A stretch of 64,000 bases of DNA from CBDBGD01 sp965205235 (GCA_965205235.1 CBDBGD010000007.1:496001-560000); one strand, 5' to 3'. Counted from the stretch's first letter, positions 31,666 to 43,870 are shown. Notes: a model not told the origin generated them from the sequence alone. Numbers and translations: made by a program.

Positions 31666-34482
31666 CTAGCCCCCCAGCCATCGGGACACGACCTCCGGCA
31701 GCTCCCCCAGCGTGGGGCGGGAGACGGTGCAGCCGGGGAGGGAGCGCAGGAACTGGTCGCCGTAGGAGCGGGACGTGATGCGCCGGTCCAGCACCACCAC
31801 CACGCCGCGGTCGGTGCTGGTGCGGATGAGTCGCCCGAACCCCTGGCGGAAGCGCAGGATGGCCTGGGGCAACGCGTACTGGGGGAAGGGACTCTCGTAG
31901 AGCTGGGAGCGGGCGGCGAACAGCGGCTCCGTGGGAACGTTGAAGGGGAGCCGGGCCAGCACCAGCACTCGCAGCACCTCTCCCGCCAGGTCCACGCCCT
32001 CCCAGAAGCTGGCAGTGCCCAGGAGGAGGGCCTGGGGGTCCTCCAAGAACTCCTCCAGCAGGCGCCGGGGCGTCCCGTTGACGCCTTGGGCGTGCACGCG
32101 AATCCCCTCCGCCTCCAGCTCCCGTCGCACCCGGCTTGCTGCGGCACGAAGGGCGGCGTGGGAGGTGAACAGGGCCATCGTGCGGCCGCGGGCGATGCGG
32201 GCAAGGTCGGCCACGGCCCTGGCGACGCCCTCGCCGTAGTACGCGGCCGTGGGCTCAGGCATGTCCCGGGGGACGCAGACCAGGGCCGCCCGCTTGTAGT
32301 CGAACGGTGAGCCGAGAAGCACCTCCTCCGCGTCCTCCACGCCCAGGCGCTCCCTGGTCTGCGCATAGCCTCCCTGGCCGCTGAGCGTTGCGCTGGTGAG
32401 GACGACGCTCCGCTTCGCGTCGAAGAGACGCTCCTTCAGGATTGGGCCCACCTGCAGGGGCGCTCCGTGAAGGGACATGCCCCCGCCGCCCTCCTCCATC
32501 CAGTAGACCGTGCCCGGGTCCGGGCGGAGGAAGAGCTGGGTCAGCCGCTCCTGGAGCTCCTCCAGGGCCTCGGACTTGGACAGGAGGTCGGCGCGCAGCT
32601 CGTCGTAGTTGAGCAGCCCCGCCTCCTTCAGGTCGTCGACGGAGCGATAGAGTAGGTCGACGCGCCGGGCGGCCTCTCCCAGGGTGTTTCCGGCGTTCTC
32701 CGCCAGGACCTCCAGGTCCGGCCAGTCCGGCTGAGCGCGGATGCCTGCGGTCATCAGGAGTTGGAGCGTACCGCCGTCGGCGCGCTCCACGTGGACCCGC
32801 AGAAACCGGGACAGCGCGGCGAAGAGCTCGTCGGCGGGACGGCGGGCGGCGGCCACGCCCTCGGTCAGCGTGAGCGCGGCCCTCTCCGTGTCCTGGCGTC
32901 GCGATGCGGCTGCGCTGGACGTCCTGTAGGCGTCGATGGCTTCCGTGGCCACCCCTCGGGGGCCCACCAGTCCGTCCAGCGTCTCGCGAAGTCCCTGATA
33001 GGAGATGACGAAGCCGAACTGCCGGGTGGCCTCCTCCTCCAGGTGGTGCGCCTCGTCAACGATGAGATGGTCGTAGCTGGGGATGAGGCCGCCTCCCAGC
33101 TGCAGGTCGGTGAGCAGCAGCGCATGGTTGACCACCACGACGTGGGCGCCCTCGGCACGCTCCCGGGCCGCTCGCAGGAAGCAGGCGCCGCGGAGGATGG
33201 GGCACTGGCGGCTTCCCTGGGCGGACAGCCGGTCCCAGACGGCGCTCTCCTGCCGGACCAGGTTCAGCTCGGCGCGGTCTCCCGTCTCCGTCTCCTGAAG
33301 CCAGAGGAGGAGCTTGCCCAGCAGGTTGGCCTCGTCACCGCTCAGGGACTCGCTGGAGCGCAGTCGGGCCCAGCGCTGGAGGCACAGGTAGTTGGCCCTG
33401 CCCTTCAGCGCCGTGTACGCCAGCGTGCCCTCGCCAAGCAGCCCGGCCTGCTCCAGGACGCGCTGGACCGTGGGCAGGTCCTTGTGCAGGAGCTGCTCCT
33501 GGAGGTTGAGGGTGTTGGTGGAGACCACCACTCGCACGTTGCTCTGCACGGCGTAGAGGGCAGCGGGCAACAGGTAGGCCAGACTCTTGCCGACGCCGGT
33601 CCCCGCCTCCGCCATCAGATGCTCCTCCGTCCAGAGGGCGCGGGCTACGGCCTCGAGCATCTCCTCCTGCTGTGGACGGGCCTCGTAGGCCTGCAGCACG
33701 GCGGCCACCGGCCCGTCGGGCTGCAGCAGGCCCGACAGTGCCCTCCGCGGCAGAGCGACGCCCGATACACGCCTTCCCGACCGCACACGAGGGGATGAGA
33801 GCCGCTTGTCCAGGTCCGGACCGCCGGGCCCCATGGCGGAGACCCTGTGCGCCGACTCGTCCGCGAGCTCCCGCAGAAGGGGCCGCAGGGCTGACCGGGC
33901 CACCTCCGACACCCGCGCCATCTCCGCCAGTATGCCCGGGTCCAGCGCGCGGGCCCGGTCGAGGAGGGCGACGAAGACGCCGTGGACCGTCAGTGCGTCC
34001 GGCATCGCTCGGTGGCGCTGGTCGTGGGCCACCCCCAGCTCCGCCGCCAGGTCGGCGAGGGCCGTGGGCGAGCGCAGCACCAGGAGCGCCCCCAGGTCTC
34101 GCACGTCGACCACCGGCGAGCGGAAGCGCACGCCGCGGCGGGCGAGGAAGGAGAGGATGAACGGGAGGTTGTGGCCCACGATGGGCGCTTCCCCCACGAA
34201 GTCCACAACCTGCGACGCCACTCCCCCGAAGGGCGGGGAGGCGTCCACCTCGGCCTGGGTGATTCCCGTGTACCGCTGGACGAAGGGCGTGAGCGCCTGG
34301 AGGGGGTTCACGGTCGTCGAGAGTTGGTCGAGTACGGTGGCGCCCTGGAAGCGGACCAGCCCCACCTCGATGATCTCGTCGGAGTCCGGGTCCAGGCCCG
34401 TCGTCTCGATGTCCAGGGCCACCCAGGGCTCCTGGAGCAGGGCCGGGCCCAGCCCCGGCAGAGGCGTCGCGCCGCTGCTCAC
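31666..34482 (-). CDS. DinG-family helicase fused to a DEDD 3'-5' exonuclease domain
   Basis: The product is 938 residues. Residues about 15-190 form an epsilon/DnaQ-like exonuclease: WVALDIETTGLDPDSDEIIE (Exo I, DxE), GHNLPFILSF (Exo II), HRAMPDALTVHGVF (Exo III, HxxxxD). The helicase follows: LMAEAGTGVGKSLAYLLPAA (Walker A), LIVDEAHHLEEEATRQ (DEAH), LTSATLSGQGG (motif III), FWEGVDLAGEVLRVLVLARL and RFRQGFGRLIRTSTDRGVVV (motifs V and VI). Cys residues in NYLC and CPILRGAC are in the region where XPD/DinG proteins hold an Fe-S cluster, but the full four are not obvious. Probably processes damaged or recombination DNA. Adjacent to the OGG-type gene. Confidence 0.9.
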   Translation of the reverse strand: MSSGATPLPGLGPALLQEPWVALDIETTGLDPDSDEIIEVGLVRFQGATVLDQLSTTVNPLQALTPFVQRYTGITQAEVDASPPFGGVASQVVDFVGEAPIVGHNLPFILSFLARRGVRFRSPVVDVRDLGALLVLRSPTALADLAAELGVAHDQRHRAMPDALTVHGVFVALLDRARALDPGILAEMARVSEVARSALRPLLRELADESAHRVSAMGPGGPDLDKRLSSPRVRSGRRVSGVALPRRALSGLLQPDGPVAAVLQAYEARPQQEEMLEAVARALWTEEHLMAEAGTGVGKSLAYLLPAALYAVQSNVRVVVSTNTLNLQEQLLHKDLPTVQRVLEQAGLLGEGTLAYTALKGRANYLCLQRWARLRSSESLSGDEANLLGKLLLWLQETETGDRAELNLVRQESAVWDRLSAQGSRQCPILRGACFLRAARERAEGAHVVVVNHALLLTDLQLGGGLIPSYDHLIVDEAHHLEEEATRQFGFVISYQGLRETLDGLVGPRGVATEAIDAYRTSSAAASRRQDTERAALTLTEGVAAARRPADELFAALSRFLRVHVERADGGTLQLLMTAGIRAQPDWPDLEVLAENAGNTLGEAARRVDLLYRSVDDLKEAGLLNYDELRADLLSKSEALEELQERLTQLFLRPDPGTVYWMEEGGGGMSLHGAPLQVGPILKERLFDAKRSVVLTSATLSGQGGYAQTRERLGVEDAEEVLLGSPFDYKRAALVCVPRDMPEPTAAYYGEGVARAVADLARIARGRTMALFTSHAALRAAASRVRRELEAEGIRVHAQGVNGTPRRLLEEFLEDPQALLLGTASFWEGVDLAGEVLRVLVLARLPFNVPTEPLFAARSQLYESPFPQYALPQAILRFRQGFGRLIRTSTDRGVVVVLDRRITSRSYGDQFLRSLPGCTVSRPTLGELPEVVSRWLGG

Positions 34483-34491
34483 GACCGCGGG

Positions 34492-35250
34492 CTAGGCGTG
34501 GCGGGCGCCCCGCCGGCCTGCGGGGGAGTGGGAGACGGGCGACGGGACCTCCAGCGATTCTTCGTCGAGAGTGGGAAGCTCGCGCTGGGGGAACCCGTCG
34601 ACGGGACGGTAGGCCCCTGCCCGCAGCGCCTCCAGCAGGTCGGCCTCCGAGCGAATGGGACCGTCGAAGACGGTGATGCACGAGCCGATGCCCTCGGTGG
34701 AGTGGGCGTCGCTGCCGCCGGTGCCGCGCTCGCCCAGGCTGCGGGCAACCTCCAGGGCGAAGCCGTTCTCCCGCTCGGTGTTCGCGCCGTTGAAGACCTC
34801 CACGTCGTCCACCATGTGGAAGACGGGATGGGCCAGCGCCTCCGTCGCGGTCTTGGGATACGCGCCGGGGTCCGCGAAGACGATGCTCCGGTTGTACGGC
34901 GGCGGGTTGAAGATGTTGCGGAACGCGTGGGCGGTCACCAGGTACCCCCCGGCTCGATGGACGGCCCGTCGCAGCTCCCGCACGTTGGAGAAGCCAGGCC
35001 CGTAGGCATCGACTCCAAAGGCCAGCACGTGCCCGTAGACCGTGTCCACCTCCAGCGCATGTACGACGACCAGCTCCTGCCGAGCCGCGAAGGCCTTGAA
35101 CTCCTGCAGGTCCCGCCACCCGCTGTGCTCCGTGAGGCAGACGCCGTCCAGGCCCAGGCGCAGAGCCTCGACGACCAGGTCCTCCGGGGAGAGGCTGCTG
35201 TCGCTGCTGCCCTTGACCGTGTGGACGTGGAGGTCGAAAACGGACATCAC
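34492..35250 (-). CDS. PHP-domain metal-dependent phosphoesterase
   Basis: The product is 252 residues; the start is GTG 35250 or the next ATG at 35247. The PHP motifs are MSVFDLHVHTVKGSSDSSLS (HxH plus Ser/Asp), GVCLTEHSGW (E-H), HALEVDTVYGHVLAFG, and GTGGSDAHSTEGIGSCIT (C-terminal DxH). Such proteins hydrolyse phosphoesters or nucleotides using a trinuclear metal site. It lies 10 bp upstream of the exonuclease-helicase on the same strand, hinting at co-expression in DNA repair. Substrate unknown. Confidence 0.88.
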   Translation of the reverse strand: MMSVFDLHVHTVKGSSDSSLSPEDLVVEALRLGLDGVCLTEHSGWRDLQEFKAFAARQELVVVHALEVDTVYGHVLAFGVDAYGPGFSNVRELRRAVHRAGGYLVTAHAFRNIFNPPPYNRSIVFADPGAYPKTATEALAHPVFHMVDDVEVFNGANTERENGFALEVARSLGERGTGGSDAHSTEGIGSCITVFDGPIRSEADLLEALRAGAYRPVDGFPQRELPTLDEESLEVPSPVSHSPAGRRGARHA

Positions 35251-35354
35251 GCGCTCCCTGCGGGGCCTTCGAACATGACTCCCGGCGCCTGCGCCATTCT
35301 AGCGGACTCCCGCCGTCCCCGCCACAATCGCCCGCCCCGAGAGACCCCTGCCGG

Positions 35355-36002
35355 TCAGGGCGAGCCCTCCATCGGGCCCAACCGCATCGTGCCGGGGCTG
35401 TTGATTCCGGCGGACACGATGTACTGCATCGCCACGCCGGAGGGCCAGTCCACCTCCTGGATCTCGCTCAGCGGCACCTGCACCAGCCAGCCCGACTGCG
35501 GCATGGGCGTGGACGGCATGTAGACGATGCCGTACCTGGCGCCGTCGCCGTCTTCGACGACGCCCATCAGGAACCCCACCGACCAGACGCCGCGCCGCGG
35601 ATACTCCACCCGCACTACCTTGTCGAAGCCCATCGCATCCTTGCCCTGGTCGGAGCCGGGGATGAGCTTCTTGGAGGTGCTGTAGATTGCGCCGATGCCG
35701 GGCGTCGAGGTGATTCCTCGCTCGACCATGCGGCCCACCCACCTGAAGACTCTGGTCGAGCCAACGGCGCCGACCGCGAGCACCGCGGCCACGACGATGG
35801 CAAAGCTCAGGCCGACCAGCTCCCGGCCGAATATCGCGGAGATTACAGGCTGCAGAAGCCCGTCCATCTGGTCGAAGGCGAACTTGAGCAGCCAGTAGGT
35901 GACCAGCAGAGGGAGCAGCAGAATCGCTCCTCGGACAAGCCACCTGACGATCGTGCCGCCAAGGCGGCGGTGTAGAGCTGCCGGCTTTGCATGGGCGGCC
36001 AT
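35355..36002 (-). CDS. DUF502-family membrane protein
   Basis: The product is 215 residues from ATG 36002, with AAAGGGGG upstream. Two N-terminal spans (VRGAILLLPLLVTYWLL and LVGLSFAIVVAAVLAVGAVG) precede a conserved soluble part: ERGITSTPGIGAIYSTSKKL, RVEYPRRGVWSVGFLMG, VYMPSTPMPQSGWLVQVPLS, typical of DUF502. The biochemical role is unknown; in plants relatives are linked to protein trafficking. It is between the PHP and aldehyde dehydrogenase genes, both on the same strand, but spacing gives no operon evidence. Confidence 0.88.
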   Translation of the reverse strand: MAAHAKPAALHRRLGGTIVRWLVRGAILLLPLLVTYWLLKFAFDQMDGLLQPVISAIFGRELVGLSFAIVVAAVLAVGAVGSTRVFRWVGRMVERGITSTPGIGAIYSTSKKLIPGSDQGKDAMGFDKVVRVEYPRRGVWSVGFLMGVVEDGDGARYGIVYMPSTPMPQSGWLVQVPLSEIQEVDWPSGVAMQYIVSAGINSPGTMRLGPMEGSP

Positions 36003-36131
36003 GGGACCCCCTTTCAACCCAGGAATAGCTCCAGTCGTTCCAGGACCGGGGGGCGGCTAGCGACGTGAAGGAGAGCGCTATCCCGCCCTCGTACCTCTTG
36101 CAGACCTCCGAACGCCGCCGCGGTTGGCCGG

Positions 36132-37550
36132 CTACCGTCCCAGGTGGAAGACCACCATCTTGAGCTCGGTCATCTCCTCGACGGCGTAGCGGGGGCCCTC
36201 CTTGCCGATGCCGCTCTCCTTCAACCCCCCGTAGGGCATCAGGTCAGCCCGCCAGTTGGGGCCGGAGTTGACCTGCACCACCCCCGACTGGGCCTCTCGA
36301 GCGAAGCGCATGGCCCACTCCAGGTTGTGCGTGAAGATGCCGGCGCTGAGGCCGTAGCGGCTGTCGTTCGCCAGGGCGATGGCCTCGTCGATGCTGGTGA
36401 AGCGGGTCACCGCGACCGCGGGTCCGAACAGCTCATCGGCGGAGAGGCGCATGTCGGGCCTGACGTCGGCCACCACCGTGGGCTGGTGGATGGCGCCGCT
36501 GCGGCCGCCTCCGGCCACGACGCGGGCGCCGCTGCCCACCGCCTCGTGGATCCAGTCGTTGACGCGGATGGCGTCCTCCTCCCGGATCAGGGGGCCCACG
36601 CCCACGGCTTCGTCCAAGGGGTTGCCGGTGGTGATGGCCTCCATGCGAGGCTTGAGGGCGTCCAGGAAGTCGCCGTAGACGCCTCCGTCCACCAGCACGC
36701 GCTGGGTGGAGATGCAGGACTGGCCTGCGTTGGAGGTCCCGTTGGCCGCCGTGGCCAGTGCGACTTCGTCCAGGTCCACGTCCGGCATGATGATCAGGGG
36801 AGCGTTGGAGCCCAGCTCCATGGTCACCTTCTTGATGCCGGCCACGTGGGTGATGCGCTCCCCCACGTCCCTGCTGCCGGTGAAGGAGATCTTGCGCACC
36901 CGGGGGTCGGAGCACAACGCGTTCCCTAGCATGCCGCCCGACCCGGTGATGCACTGGACGCCTTCAGCGGGCACGCCGGCCTCCAGGAGAATCTCCGTGA
37001 GCTTCAGCGCTGACAGCGGCGTGTCGTTGGCCGGCTTGATGACGACGGCGTTGCCGGCGGCGATGGCCGGCCCCACCTTGTGGGCGACGAGGTTGAGGGG
37101 GAAGTTGAAGGGGCAGATGGCCACCACCACGCCGCAGGGCACGCGCAGGGTGAAGCCGAACTGTCCGGTCCATGCCGGGTTGGCGTCCAGGGGCACGGTC
37201 TCGCCGTGGACCCGCCGGGCTTCGTCGGCGGAGAGGCTGATGGTCTGGATGGCCCGGGCCACCTCGCCGCGGGCCTCGCCGATGACCTTCCCCTCCTCCA
37301 GGGTGATGGTACGGGCCAGGTCCTCGGCCCGCTCCGTCATGATGTCGGCGGCTTTTCGGAGGATCTCAGAGCGACGGTACGTTGGGAGGGCGGCCATCTC
37401 CGTGGCGCCCCGTGAGGCCGTCTCCAGAGCCGTCTCCACGTCCTCCAGGTCGGCCTTCGGCACGGTGTCCACCACGCCGCCGTCGTAGGGATTGATGACC
37501 GGGGTCTTGTCCGACTTGTCCGTCCACTGGCCGCCAACGTACATCTTCAT
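36132..37550 (-). CDS. NAD(P)-dependent aldehyde dehydrogenase
   Basis: The product is 472 residues from ATG 37550 (GGAGGAG upstream). A longer frame to 37652 adds non-conserved residues. The ALDH features are in order: PFNFPLNLVAHKVGPAIAAG (cofactor and Asn), FTGSRDVGERI (Rossmann turn), VTMELGSNAPLIIMPDVDLD with catalytic Glu, NAGQSCISTQRV with catalytic Cys, and FGPAVAVTRFTSIDEAIALA. The SNAP pattern and overall form resemble lactaldehyde or non-phosphorylating GAPDH-like members; the substrate is not decided. Runs divergently from the ABC pair at 37718. Confidence 0.92.
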   Translation of the reverse strand: MKMYVGGQWTDKSDKTPVINPYDGGVVDTVPKADLEDVETALETASRGATEMAALPTYRRSEILRKAADIMTERAEDLARTITLEEGKVIGEARGEVARAIQTISLSADEARRVHGETVPLDANPAWTGQFGFTLRVPCGVVVAICPFNFPLNLVAHKVGPAIAAGNAVVIKPANDTPLSALKLTEILLEAGVPAEGVQCITGSGGMLGNALCSDPRVRKISFTGSRDVGERITHVAGIKKVTMELGSNAPLIIMPDVDLDEVALATAANGTSNAGQSCISTQRVLVDGGVYGDFLDALKPRMEAITTGNPLDEAVGVGPLIREEDAIRVNDWIHEAVGSGARVVAGGGRSGAIHQPTVVADVRPDMRLSADELFGPAVAVTRFTSIDEAIALANDSRYGLSAGIFTHNLEWAMRFAREAQSGVVQVNSGPNWRADLMPYGGLKESGIGKEGPRYAVEEMTELKMVVFHLGR

Positions 37551-37717
37551 GGGGCGCTCCTCCTCCGGCGATATGGGCACTCTATACGACGCAACGGGTG
37601 GGAATCCGGCCCGCCTATTGTACCATGGACGGGCCATGCACCCGCCATTCAACCCGTGGTTGCGCCCCCTTGCTAGGGTGACTGGGTTTGTGTCAACATA
37701 AAGGGCGAGGCCGCGTT

Positions 37718-38731
37718 ATGCTAGCCATCGAGACGAACAACCTCACGAAAATCTTCGACAATCGCCTTATCGCCGTCAACCGGGTGAACCTTGCCATCCC
37801 GGAGGGGAGCGTCTTCGGCCTTATCGGCTCGAACGGCGCAGGCAAGACCACCCTGCTGCGGATGATTCTGGGGCGTAACCGGCCGTCTGCCGGCACTGTC
37901 CACGTTTTCGGCGAGCCCATAGGGCCTAACTCCGCCAAGCTCAGGCAGCGGATCGGCTTCCTGGCGCAGTCCGGCATCTTCCCGCCCCACATGACCGCCA
38001 TCGGCTTTCTCGACCTGGTGGGGCGCGTCTTCGGCGTTCCCAGGGGCGAGCGTAAGGCGCGTCTCTCGGCCCTCATTCACGCCGTCGACCTCCTCTCCGC
38101 CTCCTTCCAGCGCGTCTCCACACTCTCCACGGGCATGAAGACACGGCTGGGCATCGCCGCTTCCCTCATCAACGACCCGGACCTGCTCATGTGGGACGAG
38201 CCGACGGTGGGCCTGGACCCCACCGGTCGGAAGTACACGCTGGACCTCATCAACGCCGTCAAGAACGAGGGGAAGACGGTAATCCTCTCCACTCACATCC
38301 TGCCCGACGCCGACCAGGCCTGCGACCAGCTTGGCATCCTGAACCACGGCAAGATCATCTTCCAGGGCAGCGTGACGGAGCTCAAGCGAGTCGTGCGGGG
38401 CAACGTCGTGGACCTGGCCCTGTTGGGCGACGTGGACCGGCTGCTCCACTCCCTCAAGGCCGAGGAGGAGCACCTCCGCTGCGAGCGCGTGGGCGACGAG
38501 GTCATTCGCGTCGCCTTTGCCGACGGGCGCAGCCTATCCACGGACCTGCCGCGGCTGCTGGAGGCGGTCTCCCGCCACGGCGTCGACATCCTCGCCCTCC
38601 GAACGGCGGGAGAGATCGAGGACGCCTTCCTCAAGCGCCTGGAGGACGACCGCGGCCGCGGCTTCTCACGGGCCTACGAGGACAGGATGTTCCCTCACCC
38701 CCTGCGTCAGAACGGGCCGCGTCGAGGGTAG
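37718..38731 (+). CDS. ABC-2-type transporter ATP-binding protein
   Basis: The product is 337 residues from ATG 37718 with GAGG seven bases upstream. Walker A is LIGSNGAGKTTLLRMIL, the Q-loop is GFLAQSGIFPPHM, the signature-like segment is VSTLSTGMKTRLGIAAS (LSTGM rather than LSGGQ), Walker B is LLMWDEPTVGLDPTGR, and the switch His is in ILSTHILPDADQACDQ. A C-terminal accessory region of about 100 residues is usual for exporters of this type. It ends five bases before the membrane partner gene. Cargo unknown. Confidence 0.9.
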   Translation: MLAIETNNLTKIFDNRLIAVNRVNLAIPEGSVFGLIGSNGAGKTTLLRMILGRNRPSAGTVHVFGEPIGPNSAKLRQRIGFLAQSGIFPPHMTAIGFLDLVGRVFGVPRGERKARLSALIHAVDLLSASFQRVSTLSTGMKTRLGIAASLINDPDLLMWDEPTVGLDPTGRKYTLDLINAVKNEGKTVILSTHILPDADQACDQLGILNHGKIIFQGSVTELKRVVRGNVVDLALLGDVDRLLHSLKAEEEHLRCERVGDEVIRVAFADGRSLSTDLPRLLEAVSRHGVDILALRTAGEIEDAFLKRLEDDRGRGFSRAYEDRMFPHPLRQNGPRRG

Positions 38732-38735
38732 GACC

Positions 38736-39452
38736 GTGAAGGCGTGGATGGCCATCCTCACCGACGACCTCGGGCTGATGATCCGCTCCTGGATCATTTG
38801 GACCTGGTTTACGGTTACCGCAGTGTCGGGCGTCCTGGCGGTCATCATCTCCACCGCCTACACCGATCCCACGTCATTCATTCTCGCCTGGGGTATGGCC
38901 CTTTACCTGGCCCTTGGGAGCTTCGTCGTCATCATCGTGACCGCCACGGCGGCCTCCAGCGAGCTCGCGTACCTGGGTGACGCGCTCATATCCAGGAGCC
39001 TCACACCTATCCAGTACGTTCTGGCCAAACTCACCTCCCGGCTCCTCACCATCCTGACCCTCTTTCTCGTCGTCCTCGTCCCGGTCGCCATCGCCCTGTT
39101 CATCCAGCTCGACGACAACGATCTGACGACCAAGGGCATCGTCTTGGGGACCGGCTACATGAGCCTGCTGCTCGGCCTGCTGGTTGTGTTCGGCGTGACC
39201 CTGAGCACTATGGTCAGCAACGGGCTGGTGGCGATGGGCCTGGCGGTGATGACCTGGTACCTGGGCGTGGGAGGGTACGCGCTGACTCAGGCCCGCAGCT
39301 TCTCCCCGGAGGGCGTGCTGGGACAGCTACCCCCAATCCTGCGCGGCTCCTTCGTCATGGTCGACAACTGGCCGGTCATTGGAGCGCTCGTCGGGCTCAT
39401 GCTGCTCCTGGGGCTCGCGTCCGTCCTCATCTTCTCCAAGCAGGACATCTAG
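38736..39452 (+). CDS. ABC-2-type transporter permease
   Basis: The product is 238 residues from GTG 38736, preceded by GAGGGTAGG and four bases after the ATPase stop. It has six hydrophobic spans, including WIIWTWFTVTAVSGVLAVII, a cytoplasmic segment SRSLTPIQYVLAKLTSRLLT, and a C-terminal VIGALVGLMLLLGLASVLIF. This spacing and form identify it as the partner of the ATPase at 37718. It converges on the xerC-type gene, with a four-base overlap of the two stop regions (39449-39452). Confidence 0.85.
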   Translation: MKAWMAILTDDLGLMIRSWIIWTWFTVTAVSGVLAVIISTAYTDPTSFILAWGMALYLALGSFVVIIVTATAASSELAYLGDALISRSLTPIQYVLAKLTSRLLTILTLFLVVLVPVAIALFIQLDDNDLTTKGIVLGTGYMSLLLGLLVVFGVTLSTMVSNGLVAMGLAVMTWYLGVGGYALTQARSFSPEGVLGQLPPILRGSFVMVDNWPVIGALVGLMLLLGLASVLIFSKQDI

Positions 39453-40504
39453 CCCCGTCCATCGCCCGTCTCCGCGGGCGCCTCTTCCCGCCGTCGTCGG
39501 GCCCTCGGGTGGGCCGACTGATATGTCCGCAGCGCCCCCGCCTGGGTCACGTGTGTGTAGATCTGTGTCGTCGCCGGCGAGGCATGGCCCAGCAGGTGCT
39601 GGACCACTCGCACGTCCGCACCGCCGTCCAGAAGATGGGTGGCAAAGGTGTGGCGCAGCGTGTGGGGGTGCACGCCGGGAGGAAGCCCGGCTTGGAGCGC
39701 ATAGCGACGCACGAGTAGTTGGACGCTGCGCTGCGTGAGCCGCCCGCCGCTGCGGTTGAGAAAGAGAGCGCCGTCGTCTCGTCTGCCAATGAGACGGCCC
39801 CGCGCGGTCTCCAGGTACACCCTGAGAGCCTCGCAGGCCGGGACGCCAAGAAGGCCCAGCCGCTGGTGCGATCCCTTGCCCGTCACCCGCACCTCCCGGC
39901 GATGCAGGTCAACGTCGTCCACGTTCAGGCCCACCACCTCGCTCACTCGCAGGCCCGCAGCGTACAGCAGCTCCAGAATGGCCCGGTCCCGCAGCCCTGC
40001 GGGAGTCGCCCGCGACGGGGCCTCCAGGAGGGCCTGTATCCCGGACGGGTCCAGGAAGTCCGGCAGGGTGCGCCGGGTCTTCGCCGATGCCACCCGCGCC
40101 GTGGGGTCCACCTCCACCTCTCCCGCTCGAAGCAGAAAGGCGAAGAGTGTCCGCAGGGCGCTGAGCTTGCGGACCACGCTCTTGTCGGCATAGCCTCGAT
40201 CTCTCGATCGGGACACCACCTTCTTTCCGTTGCCGCCCGTCAGTGGTGGGGCCTCGGTGAGAAGCCAGTACAGGTACTGGCGCACCATGGCCCGGTCCAC
40301 CCGGCCCAGATCATCGACACCCTCCGAGTCGAGGAAGCGCCAGAACGCGCCCAGGTCCGTGAGGTAGTTGCGCACCGTGTACGAGGCTAGCCCGCGCTGC
40401 GCCTGGAGGTCACGCTTCAGCCTCCGGTAGACGTCTCTCGCCCAGTGGTCCTCTCCGGGGTCTCCGGGGCTCGATGTCGGGTCCTGTTCCCACGGCTTGT
40501 TCAT
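39449..40504 (-). CDS. xerC: XerC/XerD-type tyrosine recombinase
   Basis: The product is 351 residues from ATG 40504 (GAGGAGG upstream). It has an N-terminal SAM-like core-binding domain (LASYTVRNYLTDLGAFWRFL) with an insert near residue 85. The catalytic residues are Arg in AAGLRVSEVVGL, Lys in VTGKGSHQR, His-x-x-Arg in HPHTLRHTFATH, His in LGHASPATTQIYTH, and Tyr in that last motif. As part of the dprA-topA-xerC order it is the chromosomal dimer-resolution type rather than a mobile integrase. The second Xer protein is not in the window, and which of C or D this is cannot be told. Confidence 0.88.
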   Translation of the reverse strand: MNKPWEQDPTSSPGDPGEDHWARDVYRRLKRDLQAQRGLASYTVRNYLTDLGAFWRFLDSEGVDDLGRVDRAMVRQYLYWLLTEAPPLTGGNGKKVVSRSRDRGYADKSVVRKLSALRTLFAFLLRAGEVEVDPTARVASAKTRRTLPDFLDPSGIQALLEAPSRATPAGLRDRAILELLYAAGLRVSEVVGLNVDDVDLHRREVRVTGKGSHQRLGLLGVPACEALRVYLETARGRLIGRRDDGALFLNRSGGRLTQRSVQLLVRRYALQAGLPPGVHPHTLRHTFATHLLDGGADVRVVQHLLGHASPATTQIYTHVTQAGALRTYQSAHPRARRRREEAPAETGDGRG

Positions 40505-40517
40505 ACCGGCTGCCTCC

Positions 40518-42664
<2,147 letters not shown>

Positions 42665-42668
<4 letters not shown>

Positions 42669-43870
42669 GCGCTCCTCGTGCGGGGGCGATAGAGGCTGCG
42701 GGCCTCCCGCGTTCGAACGTAGTGCATCGCGCCCACCTGCCGCACGAGCCCCTTGAGCTCCAGCAGCGTCAGCGCGCCGCTGACGGTCGTGATGGGCAGC
42801 CCCGCCTCGCGGCACACCTCGTCGACGTGGCGGGGGTCGTCGGCCAGCAGCGACAGCAGGTCGCCCTCCGGCCCCTGCGCCGCCGTCGCGACCGGACGCG
42901 GCGCCGCTGCGACGGGCTTCGGCGGCGCGGGCGCAGGCTTCGTCGTCGACATCGGCATGGGCGCCGCCAGCGTCGACAGGTTGAGCTCCTCCAGCACGTC
43001 CTCCGGCGACAGCACCAGCTTGGCCCCGTCCTGCACCAGGCGGTTCACGCCCTGGCTGGCGGGCGAGAAGATGCTCCCCGGCACGGCGAAGACCTCCCGG
43101 CCCTGCTCCAGCGCCCAGTGCACGGTCCACATGGCGCCGCTGGCGTGGGGCGCCTCGACCACCAGCACGCCCAGCGACAGGCCGCTGAGGATGCGGTTGC
43201 GGCGCGGGAACGTCTGCGACGACGGCCGCCCCCCCGGCGGGTGCTCGCTGACCAGCACCCCCGCCGACGCCACCTCGCGCGCCAGCTCCCGGTGCTCCGG
43301 CGGGTACACCATGTCCAGCCCCGACGCCATGACCCCCACCGTCCGCCCGCCCGCCTCCAGCGCCGTGCGATGCGCGATGCCGTCGATGCCGCGGGCCATG
43401 CCGCTGACGATGGTCACGCCGCTCGCGGCCAGCGCCGCCACCAACGCCGCGCACGCGTCCCGGCCGTACGACGTCGCCCGCCGCGTGCCGACGACCGCCA
43501 CCGCGCGCCGGTCCTCCGGTCGAAGCTCGCCGCGGTGGAAGAGCACCGGCGGCGGGTCTGCGATGGCCTTCAGCAGGTCCGGGTAGTCCGGGCTGCTCCA
43601 CGGCAGCGCGCCGATGCCGTGCCGGCGCAGCGTCGCCATCTCGTCGTCGGGGTCGATGCCCGGGCGGCGGTCGCGCACCTGGGCGATGACGCGCCCGTCC
43701 AGGCCCGCCGCGCGCAGGTCGTCGACGGTGGCGTGCCACGCGGCCTCCATGGTGCCGAAGGCCGCCTGCAGCGTGCGCGTGCGGGCCGGGCCGATGGAGG
43801 GGATGCGGGTGAAGGCCACCCAGTACTTGGTGTCCGCGTGTGCGGTGTTGCGTGCGTTGTCAGCCTGCAT
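42665..43870 (-). CDS. dprA: DNA processing protein DprA
   Basis: The product is 401 residues from ATG 43870. An open frame extends to 44029 but runs through tRNA-Ser, so it is not used. An N-terminal HhH-like region (IPSIGPARTRTLQAAFG) is followed by the Rossmann-like DprA fold: VAVVGTRRATSYGRDACAAL, SGMARGIDGIAHRTALEAGG, GLDMVYPPEHREL, FPRRNRILSGLSLGVLVVEA and GVNRLVQDGAKLV. A C-terminal winged helix (PRHVDEVCREAGLPITTVSG) follows a Pro/Ala linker. It loads RecA on incoming single-stranded DNA in natural transformation. Confidence 0.93.

Noticed and set aside
39449..40504. Tyrosine recombinase as integrase of a mobile element
   Set aside because: It is embedded in the housekeeping dprA-topA-xerC order, has the Xer form, and no attachment sites or element genes are adjacent.
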